Positions 27,602-35,529 of a DNA stretch of 64,000 nucleotides are shown here, piece by piece. Each line of letters starts with the position of its first letter. The first letter of the stretch is position 1. The notes beneath the pieces were generated by a model. That model was not told the DNA's origin. It searched no databases and was given only the letters and a program-made list of their open reading frames with translations. Source of the stretch: Swaminathania salitolerans (GTDB lineage: Bacteria; Pseudomonadota; Alphaproteobacteria; Acetobacterales; Acetobacteraceae). Location: NCBI RefSeq assembly GCF_025994315.1, contig NZ_BAQE01000005.1; one strand, given 5' to 3'. The translations under genes were made by a program, and so were the position numbers.

Positions 27602-29005
27602 TCAGACATCGAGCAGCAGGCGTCGCGGATCTTCCACATATTGTTTGACGCGCACCAGGAAGCTCACCGCCTCGCGCCCATCCACCATGCGATGGTCGTA
27701 GGACAGGGCAACATACATCATCGGCCTGATCACGACCTGACCGTCGATCGCGACGGGCCGGTCCTGGATGGCATGCATGCCCAGAATGCCGGATTGCGGC
27801 GTGTTCAGGATGGGCGTCGAGAGCAGGGATCCGAAAATGCCGCCATTGGTGATGGAGAATGTCCCGCGCGACAGCTCGTCGAGCTTCAGCGTGCCCGCAC
27901 GGGCGCGGGCGCCGAAATCGCCGATGCGACGCTCGAGTTCCGCAAAGCCCATCCGATCCGCATCGTGCAGGACCGGCACCACGAGACCGCGCTCGCTGCC
28001 GACCGCGATCCCGAGATTGACGAATCGCCGGTAGACGATCTCGTCGCCGTCGATCGTCGCGTTGAGAGCCGGAAACTCCTGCAGGGCCTCGATGACCGCA
28101 CGCGCGAAAATCGACATGAAGCCGAGCTTCACACCGTGTTTCTTCTCGAACGATTCGCGATATTCGGCCCGCAGGGCCTTGGCGGCGCTCATATCGACCT
28201 CGTTGAAGGTCGTCAGGATCGCTGCCGTGTTCTGCGCCTCCTTGAGGCGACGCGCGATGGTCTGGCGCAGACGCGTCATGGGCATACGCTGCTCGCGGGT
28301 ATCGCGTTCGCTGTCGGGCAGACGCGCCGACGGGTCGCCCGACTGCGCGGGCACGCTCTCGCGCGTCGTCTCCCGCCCTGCGGCAGGTGAAGACGTGTCT
28401 CCGCGGGAGGCGGCCGGGCGCGGATGCGCGAGCCCTGCAATCACGTCGCTCTTGGTGATACGCCCGTCCAGTCCGGTGCCCTGCGCGATGATCGAGGGAT
28501 CGACCCGCTTTTCCGCCATGAGGCGCGATGCGGCGGGCATCGGTGCCTGCGCGCCGCCCGCATGACCGGAGCGGGAGGCGTCATCCTGACCGGAACCGGT
28601 CTTGCCGGATCCTGTCTCGTCCGATGCCTTGCCTGACGCCTGGCCGGCCTTCGCTTGCCCGTCGTTCTTGTGCCCGTCATTTTTATCGCCGTCGTTCTTG
28701 TCGCCACTGTTCTGGTCGACAGGAGGCTTCGACCCGGATGCGCTCTCTCCGGTCGCAGTCGCCTTCCCGTTCGGGTCCAGCGCTCCGAGAACGCTGCCGA
28801 CGGCCACTTCGGCACCCTCCTTGACGAGATCGCCGCACAAGACGCCAGCCTGCGGCGCAGGCACCTCGACGCTGATCTTGTCGGTCTCGAGCTCAACGAC
28901 CGGCTCGTCTGCCGCGACGGCCTCGCCGGTCTTCTTGAGCCATCGGGTTACCGTCGCCGAGGTGACACTTTCTCCTAGAACCGGCACCTTGATCTCGACC
29001 GACAT
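27602..29005 (-). CDS. sucB: Dihydrolipoyllysine succinyltransferase (2-oxoglutarate dehydrogenase E2)
   Basis: Core E2 of the 2-oxoglutarate dehydrogenase complex. It has 467 aa. The lipoyl domain is at residues 1-77 with lipoylated Lys43 in ETDKISVE; an E1/E3-binding peripheral domain (ASRLMAEKRVDPSIIAQGTGLDGRITKSDV) follows; the acyltransferase domain has the catalytic HRMVDG near the C-terminus. The linker after the lipoyl domain is extreme: Gly/Asp/Lys/Asn/Ser-rich with three copies of an NDG(D/H)K-type pentapeptide encoded by 15-bp repeats. The ATG has AAGGGAGAG upstream. First gene of sucB-lpd. Confidence 0.96.
   Translation of the reverse strand: MSVEIKVPVLGESVTSATVTRWLKKTGEAVAADEPVVELETDKISVEVPAPQAGVLCGDLVKEGAEVAVGSVLGALDPNGKATATGESASGSKPPVDQNSGDKNDGDKNDGHKNDGQAKAGQASGKASDETGSGKTGSGQDDASRSGHAGGAQAPMPAASRLMAEKRVDPSIIAQGTGLDGRITKSDVIAGLAHPRPAASRGDTSSPAAGRETTRESVPAQSGDPSARLPDSERDTREQRMPMTRLRQTIARRLKEAQNTAAILTTFNEVDMSAAKALRAEYRESFEKKHGVKLGFMSIFARAVIEALQEFPALNATIDGDEIVYRRFVNLGIAVGSERGLVVPVLHDADRMGFAELERRIGDFGARARAGTLKLDELSRGTFSITNGGIFGSLLSTPILNTPQSGILGMHAIQDRPVAIDGQVVIRPMMYVALSYDHRMVDGREAVSFLVRVKQYVEDPRRLLLDV
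28658..28702. repeat. 15-bp repeats inside the sucB linker
   Basis: Three in-frame 15-bp units encode consecutive DKNDG-type pentapeptides in the flexible linker between lipoyl and peripheral-subunit-binding domains. Confidence 0.7.
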
Positions 29006-29301
29006 CGTCTCTCCCTTTGCCTTTCAGGATCGCAATCGCGCACCCGATCCTGCGACCACAGCCCGGCGACCATAGACAGGAACTAAGCGTGTGCCTACTC
29101 CATCCCGTCATGAAACCGTCCTGACACCCGGTCCGGGTCATGCCTTGATCTATGGGGTCTGCGAGACGGTTTGTCAGGGGTTGCACGCATGAAGAATGAG
29201 AGAGGCGCTGCGGCTTTCACCCGATTGTGACGCGACATCCCTGCCCCCGGACGTCTTATCGTCCAACGCGAGCGCCCCCAGAAAAAGGCCCGGAAGCACA
29301 T

Positions 29302-30759
29302 ATGTATATCGGCATCGATCTCGGCACCTCTGGCGTCAAGGCCGTTCTGGTCGATGCGGCGCAGAATGTCGTCGCCTCCCGCACGGAAAGACTGTCCGTC
29401 TCGCGCCCTCATGCCGGATGGAGCGAACAGGATCCCGAATCCTGGTACGAGGCAACATTGCGCGCGCTCGATGCACTCAGGGCCGATCACCCCGATGCCG
29501 TTTCGGCGGTACGCGGGATCGGATTGTCCGGACAGCAACACGGCGCGGTGCTGCTCGATGAGGCGGGCGGCGTACTGCGCCCCTGCATTCTCTGGAACGA
29601 CACCCGTGCCGAAACGGAATGCTCCCTGTTCGAGCATCGTTTTCCGATGTGCCGCCAGATCACGGGCAATATTGCCATGCCGGGTTTCACCGCGCCGAAA
29701 ATCCTCTGGGTCGCCCGCCACGAGCCCGCGCTTTTCGCCCGTACGCGCCATGTGGTCCTGCCCAAGGCCTGGCTGCGCTTCAGGATGAGCGGGGCCCTGA
29801 TCGAAGACATGTCCGATGCATCGGGATCCCTCTGGCTCGATACGGGGCGGCGCCTCTGGTCGGATGCGGCGCTCGAGGCGACGGGGCTGCGTCTCGCCTC
29901 CATGCCCCGCCTGGTCGAGGGAACGGATCCCGCAGGCCATCTCTCTGCGGAACTCGCCGCGCGCTGGGGCATGAAGACACCCCCCGTTTTCGCCGGTGGC
30001 GCCGGGGATAATGCGGCCGGGGCTGTCGGACTCGGCGCCATCCGCACGGGTGACGCCTTCCTCTCGCTGGGCACATCGGGGGTCATCTGGGTCACGACCG
30101 ATCGCTTCCATCCCGGCGGACAACACGCCATCCACGCCTTCTGTCACGCTGTCCCCGGGCAATGGCACCAGATGGGCGTAACGCTCTCCGCCGCCGCCTC
30201 TCTGGCCTGGTGGTCGCGCGTGACCGGGCTGGATGAAAAGAGCCTGCTGGACGAGCTGCCCGACCGCCCCGAAAAGCCCTCGCCCGTCCTGTTCGCCCCC
30301 TATCTTTCCGGCGAACGCACCCCCCATAATGACGGCACGATCCGCGGGGGCTTCGTCGGGCTGACGCAGGACACCACACGCGCCGAAATGACGCAGGCCG
30401 TTCTCGAAGGCGTGGCCTTCTCCTTCCGCGATGCTCTGGAGGGGCTTGCCGCCTCGGGAACGCGCGTGACCGAAGCGGACGTGATCGGCGGAGGCTCGCG
30501 GGCACCCTTGTGGACGGCCATCCTCGCTTCGGTCCTGAACGTCACCCTGCATCGTCTCGCTCATGGCGAGCAGGGAGGCGCCTTCGGCGCAGCGCGTCTC
30601 GCCAGGCTGGCGGTCACGGGCGAGCCGGTGGAAACGGTCTGCACGCCTCCCGAGCGTGTCGCGGCCATCGCGCCGGATCCCGGTCTCATCGCCCCCTACG
30701 GCCAGGCCTACGCACGCTATCGCGCCCTTTATCCGGCGCTTCGGTCCATTCCCTCCTGA
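29302..30759 (+). CDS. xylB: Xylulokinase
   Basis: FGGY-family sugar kinase phosphorylating D-xylulose to xylulose 5-phosphate for the pentose phosphate pathway. It has 485 aa. MYIGIDLGTSGVKAVLVD forms the first phosphate-binding motif; SGQQHGAVLLD and LWNDTRAE are xylulokinase-like; the second ATPase motif is SLGTSGVIWV, and the adenosine motif is within DVIGGGSRAPLW. GGAAG lies 6-7 nt before the ATG. No adjacent xylose or arabitol genes are seen, so it stands alone. Confidence 0.94.
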   Translation: MYIGIDLGTSGVKAVLVDAAQNVVASRTERLSVSRPHAGWSEQDPESWYEATLRALDALRADHPDAVSAVRGIGLSGQQHGAVLLDEAGGVLRPCILWNDTRAETECSLFEHRFPMCRQITGNIAMPGFTAPKILWVARHEPALFARTRHVVLPKAWLRFRMSGALIEDMSDASGSLWLDTGRRLWSDAALEATGLRLASMPRLVEGTDPAGHLSAELAARWGMKTPPVFAGGAGDNAAGAVGLGAIRTGDAFLSLGTSGVIWVTTDRFHPGGQHAIHAFCHAVPGQWHQMGVTLSAAASLAWWSRVTGLDEKSLLDELPDRPEKPSPVLFAPYLSGERTPHNDGTIRGGFVGLTQDTTRAEMTQAVLEGVAFSFRDALEGLAASGTRVTEADVIGGGSRAPLWTAILASVLNVTLHRLAHGEQGGAFGAARLARLAVTGEPVETVCTPPERVAAIAPDPGLIAPYGQAYARYRALYPALRSIPS

Positions 30760-30794
30760 CCGTGTCACGCCCGGTGCGCGCGATCGCCCGGCAT

Positions 30795-30874
30795 CAGGAA
30801 ATCGTGGCGGCAGGGGCTCCCGGCGTCAGGGCCTCGTGGTGTCAGGGGTTTGTGGTGTCAGGGACTTGTGGCGG
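30795..30874. repeat. Five 16-bp imperfect tandem repeats at the xylB/hydrolase junction
   Basis: The unit is close to CAGGGGTTTGTGGTGT, five copies head to tail. The last unit and one base of the fourth overlap the final codons of the convergent hydrolase gene, so the array has contributed to its C-terminus. Confidence 0.8.
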
Positions 30875-31688
30875 GCGATGCGGTCACCCGGGTCACGAAA
30901 CGAAGCACCGGACCGAGACCGCCATTCTCGAGCACGCTCGAATGCGTGCCACGGGCGGTCGTCCAGACCTCCTTCGGTTCGGGCGCCGCCTCGAACAGGG
31001 CAAGGCTCTCCTCCGGCGGCACGGTCCTGTCCTGCGTGGTACGGATGACGAGAAGCGGCACCCTGAGACCGCCGACGATCCGATCCGTATCGAAGCGGTT
31101 GCGTATCAGCGCCCGGACCGGGGCGTAGGGATACCGCTTTGCAGCGACATCGGCGACGCTCGTATAGGGCGAATCGAGAACGACCCCGGCCACGGGCCAA
31201 TCCAGGGCCGTTTTCACCGCAACGTAAGTACCGAGCGATTCGCCATAAAGCACGATACGACGCGGTGCGATCCCCCGCTCATGCAGGAACGTCATCGCGG
31301 CGGCGGCATCGCGCACGAGGCCGGTCTGGCTCGGCTTTCCGGGATTGCCGGCATAGCCGCGATATTCGACACCGAGCAGGCCCGTCTTTCCTTCCGCCAG
31401 CATCGCAAGACGTCGCCCGCGCGTCGCGAGCGACCCGGCATTGCCGTGAAGATAGACCAGAACCGGCGCGCCGGAAGCAGGGGGCTTGTACCAGGCGTCC
31501 AGCGTCACGCCGTCCTTCGTGACAAGCGTGATCGCATATGCGCCGGGGATCGCCGCATCCGGCGCCCCCAGCTTCTGCGTTCCTGCGGGAAAGACGAGCC
31601 GGTCCTGTCGCAGATAGAGAACGATCATGCAGAGACCGTAAATGGCGACGAGCGCGGCCAGGGTGACGATCAGAAGTCTGCTCAGCAA
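30858..31688 (-). CDS. Membrane-anchored alpha/beta hydrolase
   Basis: Serine hydrolase of the ABHD17/YfhR-like group. It has 276 aa. The N-terminal helix LLIVTLAALVAIYGLCMIVLYL anchors it to the membrane. The catalytic domain has the oxyanion motif VYLHGNAGSLATR, the nucleophile elbow LYGESLGTY, an acid in RTTQDRTVPPE and a C-terminal His (ARGTHSSV). The start is a TTG supported by AGGA 7 nt upstream and needed to keep the helix; an in-frame stop lies just before. Divergent from the cupin-like gene. The substrate is unknown. Confidence 0.85.
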   Translation of the reverse strand: MLSRLLIVTLAALVAIYGLCMIVLYLRQDRLVFPAGTQKLGAPDAAIPGAYAITLVTKDGVTLDAWYKPPASGAPVLVYLHGNAGSLATRGRRLAMLAEGKTGLLGVEYRGYAGNPGKPSQTGLVRDAAAAMTFLHERGIAPRRIVLYGESLGTYVAVKTALDWPVAGVVLDSPYTSVADVAAKRYPYAPVRALIRNRFDTDRIVGGLRVPLLVIRTTQDRTVPPEESLALFEAAPEPKEVWTTARGTHSSVLENGGLGPVLRFVTRVTASPATSP

Positions 31689-31773
31689 AGCGCAATCCTG
31701 TCAGGAACGATCGGAGAAACGGAACGTAGGAGGAGTGTCACGCCGCGTGACCAGCTTGTCGAGAACCCGCTCC

Positions 31774-32310
31774 ATGAAGAAATTGTTGCCTTCCGGCCTG
31801 GCGACGCTGCTCGCTCTCGCCGCCGCTCCGGCCTCGTTCGCAGGGAGCGCAACCCCACCCAAGCCGTTGCGCAGCTATCAGCATCTCTGGACCGACGCGC
31901 AGGGCATCAGCCATATCGCGCGCTGTCCGGTTTCGAATTTCTTTCTCAAGAGCATGTCGCCCCCTGCCGGGCCGCAATGGCAGGACCCGATGCCTCCCCG
32001 GACCGCCACCATGATGATGACGGTCCAGCCGGCGCACTGGAACGGCGCCTGGCATCCCGACCCCAGGCCCCAGTGGATCGTGCCCCTCAAGGGACGCTGG
32101 TGGGTCAGGGCCATGGACGGCACACGGGTGGAGATGGGGCCGGGCGACATCCTGTTCGGAGAGGACCAGAACGTCCAGCCGATGCGCGATGGACCGTACA
32201 AGGGCAAGAAGGGCCACGACGCGGGCAATGTCGGCGATGGCGAGGTCACGCTTCTCGTCATCCAGTCGGACGCAGCGCCTGTCACGAACCAGCCCTGCCG
32301 CTATCACTGA
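31774..32310 (+). CDS. Secreted cupin-like protein
   Basis: Protein of 178 aa with signal peptide MKKLLPSGLATLLALAAAPASFA. The mature part has a small beta-barrel pattern with WIVPLKGRWWVRAMDGTRVEMGPGDILFGED, which resembles the second cupin motif; the usual histidine cluster is weak, so metal binding is uncertain. A Cys pair may form a disulphide. Transcribed divergently from the hydrolase with about 85 bp between starts. Function unknown. Confidence 0.72.
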   Translation: MKKLLPSGLATLLALAAAPASFAGSATPPKPLRSYQHLWTDAQGISHIARCPVSNFFLKSMSPPAGPQWQDPMPPRTATMMMTVQPAHWNGAWHPDPRPQWIVPLKGRWWVRAMDGTRVEMGPGDILFGEDQNVQPMRDGPYKGKKGHDAGNVGDGEVTLLVIQSDAAPVTNQPCRYH

Positions 32311-32328
32311 ACCGGCACGATGCCGCGT

Positions 32329-32378
32329 CCGGTGGGCGATCGCGTCCGGTGGCGATCGCGTTCAGTGGGCGATATCGT
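32329..32378. repeat. Three 16-17-bp repeats at the cupin/MFS junction
   Basis: Units CCGGTGGGCGATCGCGT, CCGGTGGCGATCGCGT and TCAGTGGGCGATATCGT, running into the 3' end of the MFS gene. A second short repeat (GATCGTGTGGGGTGG, twice) follows within the MFS C-terminal codons and encodes HTIPP twice. Confidence 0.75.
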
Positions 32379-33675
32379 CGTGACGCTGGATCGTGTGGGG
32401 TGGGATCGTGTGGGGTGGGGGGTCCTGCATTGCTCTGGCAGCGGCGCGACGCCAGAGATTGCACAGCCACATGCCGCAGATGCCGACGAGCATGCCGATC
32501 GCCGTCGAACTCAGCCGCGTCGGCGGTAGCAGGGCCATGACGATCCCGCTCGAGCCGCCAATGGCGAAGGCCAGGGTTCCCATCAGGGCAGAGGCGGCGC
32601 CCGCCTGATGGCCGTGATGGGTCAGGGCGAGCACATTCGCGTTCGGCCCGATGAAGCCGAGCGTGAACGTTGTGCTCACGATCAGGGCGCAGAGCGGCCA
32701 CGGATCGGCCGCCCCGACGACGTGGCTTGCACTCACGGCAAGCAGCGTCAGCCCGGACAGCAGACAGGCGATCAACCCGCCCTGCATGACGGACGTGAAC
32801 GCAAAGCGATGCGAGAGCCGCCCGTTGATCTGGGTCGCCAGAATGAATCCCGATGCATTGATGCCGAAAAAGATCGCAAAGCCCCGGGGAGAAAATCCGA
32901 GGAGATGCTCGAAGAGAAGCGGCGCGTTCGACAGATAGGCGAACATCACGAATGTGCTGAAACTCGAGAGCAGGGCCGAGGACATGAAGACGGGTTCGCG
33001 CGCAAGGCGGATGTAGCGACGCAGGATCTCGACCGGCGGAAGCGCATAGCGCCGCTCCTCGGGGAGCGTCTCCGGCATGGCGGTCATGCAGAACAGGGCG
33101 AGGATCCCTGCGGCGATCGCCCCGGCCCAGAAAATCATGCGCCAGCTCCCGAAGGCGAGCAGCGCGCTGCCGAGGGTCGGCGCAAGGATTGGCCCCACGC
33201 CGAAGACGAGCGTCAGCTGGGACATGAGACGCACCGCCTCGTGACCGGTCGCGATATCGCGCACGATGGCGCGCGGGACCACGCTGGTAATCGCACCCCC
33301 CAGCGCCGCGACGAGCCTCAGCCCGCAAAAACCCCAATAACTGGTCGTCGTCGCGAGGGCGACGGTCGCAACGACATAAAGCAGCAACCCGGCCACGAGC
33401 GGCTTCTGCCGACCGAAGCGGTCGGAAAGCGGGCCGAGACAGAACTGCCCGATCGCAAGACCGATGAACCAGGCTGCGAGGGTGAGCTGCGCCGAACCCG
33501 GACCCTGCCCGAGATCGCGCTCGAGCTGGGGAAAAGCCGGAAGATACATATCCGTCGAGATCGGACCGATCGTACTGACCAGGCCGAGAAGGACGATCTG
33601 CCCGGTGGTGAAGCGGGGTCTGGGAGAGGAGGGGGAGGTCAGCACGGAAACGCCGGATCCAATCAGTCTCTTCAT
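32362..33675 (-). CDS. Bcr/CflA-family MFS drug exporter
   Basis: Twelve-helix multidrug or bicyclomycin-type efflux protein of the inner membrane. It has 437 aa. Family features: ISTDMYLPAFPQLERDLG in helix 1, the motif A-like LGPLSDRFGRQKP, RAIVRDI and the gate motif GVGPILAPTLGS. An N-terminal Ser/Pro/Arg-rich tail of about 20 residues and a repeat-encoded C-terminal tail (HTIPPHTI) are unusual. The ribosome site is weak. Convergent with the cupin-like gene. Confidence 0.9.
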   Translation of the reverse strand: MKRLIGSGVSVLTSPSSPRPRFTTGQIVLLGLVSTIGPISTDMYLPAFPQLERDLGQGPGSAQLTLAAWFIGLAIGQFCLGPLSDRFGRQKPLVAGLLLYVVATVALATTTSYWGFCGLRLVAALGGAITSVVPRAIVRDIATGHEAVRLMSQLTLVFGVGPILAPTLGSALLAFGSWRMIFWAGAIAAGILALFCMTAMPETLPEERRYALPPVEILRRYIRLAREPVFMSSALLSSFSTFVMFAYLSNAPLLFEHLLGFSPRGFAIFFGINASGFILATQINGRLSHRFAFTSVMQGGLIACLLSGLTLLAVSASHVVGAADPWPLCALIVSTTFTLGFIGPNANVLALTHHGHQAGAASALMGTLAFAIGGSSGIVMALLPPTRLSSTAIGMLVGICGMWLCNLWRRAAARAMQDPPPHTIPPHTIQRHDDIAH

Positions 33676-33984
33676 GAAAACGCCGGAGAGGAAGGCGACC
33701 GGAGGAAACCGGATTTTCTCGTGTCCGTAGCGCCGCTATCGGCGCCGCTTCCCTCGGGGGAGCGTCTTGTTGCGGACATGCCGCGTAACTCTCCTCCTCC
33801 ATCGGGCGAAAGGCAACCGGAGTTTTCTGCCGATCCCGCCTTCCTCCCGGGAGTCACGGATTTGTGCGGAAAAGGACGCGTCGGGCCGGTCCGGCAATCC
33901 GCACGCGGATGCAGGGCGCTTTATCCCACGCCCCGTTTGGGCTACGCCCTGCACCACGGATAACGGGTCAGAAAGAGAGAGACC
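33676..33984. other. 309-bp gap between divergent MFS and ugd genes
   Basis: Shared upstream region of two divergent genes. No gene, RNA or clear promoter hexamer that I can support. The last 25 bp carry the ugd ribosome site AAAGAGAGAG. Confidence 0.6.
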
Positions 33985-35310
33985 ATGCGGATTGCGATGA
34001 TTGGCGGCGGCTATGTCGGTCTTGTTTCCGGCGCCTGTTTCGCGGAATTCGGCACCGAAGTGGTGATCGTCGAGACCGACCGGGACAAGCTCGATGCGCT
34101 GCGTGCCGGCTCCATTCCCATATACGAACCCGGGCTCGACAAGATCGTCTCGGCCAATACGGAAGCCGGGCGCCTGACCTTCACGGAGGATCTGGCCTCT
34201 GCGATCGAGACGGTGGATGCCGTCTTCATCGCCGTGGGCACACCGACGCGCCGCGGTGACGGTCATGCCGATCTGACCTATGTGTACGAAGCTGCGCGCC
34301 AGATTGCCCGCCATGCCCGGACCGGTCTTCTGGTGGTCACGAAATCGACCGTTCCGGTCGGCACCGGACGCGAAGTGGCCCGTATCCTCCGGAGCGAGCG
34401 ACCCGATCTCGCATTCAGCGTCGCATCGAACCCGGAATTCCTGCGCGAAGGCAATGCCATCGGCGATTTCATGCGCCCGGACCGGGTGATCATCGGAATC
34501 GACGGGACTGCCCGCGACGGCGGCGCCCATGCCACAGCGCTCATGCGTCAGCTCTATCGCCCGCTCTATCTCATCGAAACGCCGATCGTCATGACCGATC
34601 TCGAGACGGCGGAACTCACGAAATATGCGGCGAACGCCTTTCTCGCCATGAAGGTCACCTTCATCAACGAAATGGCGGATCTGTGCGAGCGTCTCGGGGG
34701 GAACATCCATGACGTCGCCCGCGGCATGGGGCTGGATCAGAGAATCGGCCGCAAGTTTCTCCATGCCGGGCCCGGCTATGGAGGGTCGTGCTTCCCGAAG
34801 GACACGCGCGCCCTGACTGCGATCGCACGGGATGCCGGAGCGCCGTCGCGTCTGGTCGAGACGACGGTGGCCGTCAACGAAGCGCGCAAGGCAGCCATGG
34901 CCGAACGCGTCATCGCCCTTTGCGGCGGATCGGTTCATGGCAAGACGATCGCCGTGCTCGGCCTCACGTTCAAGCCCGATACGGATGACATGCGCGAGGC
35001 GTCATCGCTTCCCCTGATCCATCGTCTGGTGGAGGAAGGCGCCACGATCCGCGCCTATGATCCCGAGGGTATGAATGCCGCGCGCCCTCTCCTTCCCGGC
35101 GCGGTCGAGTATGCCCTGTCGGCGCAGGATGCGGCGCTCGGTGCCGATGCGCTGATCGTCCTGACCGAATGGAACGTGTTCCGTGCCCTGGCCCCCGCGC
35201 GTCTTCTCTCTGCCATGAGAGGACGGGTCATCGCGGATTTCCGCAATATCTGGGAACCCGCCGCCATGCGCGAGGCAGGATTTTCCTATCACTCCATCGG
35301 GCGTCCCTGA
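33985..35310 (+). CDS. ugd: UDP-glucose 6-dehydrogenase
   Basis: Oxidises UDP-glucose to UDP-glucuronate with two NAD+, supplying precursor for exopolysaccharide (for example acetan-like polymers) or lipopolysaccharide. It has 441 aa. N-terminal NAD motif GGGYVGLVSGACFAEFG, STVPVGT, the Glu-containing SNPEFLREGNAI, catalytic Cys in GYGGSCFPKDT, and C-terminal LGLTFKPDTDDMRE. AAAGAGAGAG lies upstream of the ATG. No polysaccharide cluster is adjacent. Confidence 0.96.
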   Translation: MRIAMIGGGYVGLVSGACFAEFGTEVVIVETDRDKLDALRAGSIPIYEPGLDKIVSANTEAGRLTFTEDLASAIETVDAVFIAVGTPTRRGDGHADLTYVYEAARQIARHARTGLLVVTKSTVPVGTGREVARILRSERPDLAFSVASNPEFLREGNAIGDFMRPDRVIIGIDGTARDGGAHATALMRQLYRPLYLIETPIVMTDLETAELTKYAANAFLAMKVTFINEMADLCERLGGNIHDVARGMGLDQRIGRKFLHAGPGYGGSCFPKDTRALTAIARDAGAPSRLVETTVAVNEARKAAMAERVIALCGGSVHGKTIAVLGLTFKPDTDDMREASSLPLIHRLVEEGATIRAYDPEGMNAARPLLPGAVEYALSAQDAALGADALIVLTEWNVFRALAPARLLSAMRGRVIADFRNIWEPAAMREAGFSYHSIGRP

Positions 35311-35327
35311 CACCGGGGGCGCCCGGC

Positions 35328-35391
35328 TCCCGCCGGAGGACATGACAGATTCCCGCCAAGGGACATGACGGACACCCCGCAAGAGGAGAAG
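35328..35391. repeat. 23-bp direct repeat after ugd
   Basis: Two 23-bp copies sharing TCCCGCC, GGACATGACnGA and similar ends, plus a partial third copy, directly downstream of the ugd stop. Confidence 0.65.
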
Positions 35392-35458
35392 CGGATACCG
35401 GACGATATGGCGCAATGCGCCACTGGATGGGATTATCCGCCCTTTCCTGTCCGGGCCC

Positions 35459-35520
35459 GATCATGAAAGGGCACGATATCGCTCATTTGGCACGAAACTT
35501 GCATGACGTGCTTCATGATC
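35459..35520. repeat. Inverted repeat flanking the sigma-54 promoter
   Basis: GATCATGAA (35459-35467) and TTCATGATC (35512-35520) are exact 9-bp inverted copies bracketing the -24/-12 element. They may be an operator pair or part of the pspF transcript 3' structure. Confidence 0.5.
35488..35503 (+). promoter_or_regulatory. Sigma-54 (RpoN) -24/-12 promoter
   Basis: TGGCACGAAACTTGCA matches the RpoN consensus TGGCAC-N5-TTGCA completely, with GG and GC correctly spaced by 10. It reads rightward, so the start would be near 35514, just beyond the pspF stop and antisense to pspF. No same-strand gene begins for more than 1.3 kb. A small hairpin (CGACGG/CCGTCG) and five T at 35536-35567 could end a short transcript. 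Confidence 0.75.
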
Positions 35521-35529
35521 CATGCTCTC

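Noticed and set aside
32282..33802. Long minus-strand frame in another phase over the MFS gene
   Set aside because: Arg/Ser/Pro-rich shadow with no membrane pattern; the real MFS protein has clear family motifs.
33985..35310. ugd as part of an exopolysaccharide cluster
   Set aside because: Neighbours are an MFS exporter and the psp locus; no glycosyltransferase or Wzx/Wzy genes adjoin it.
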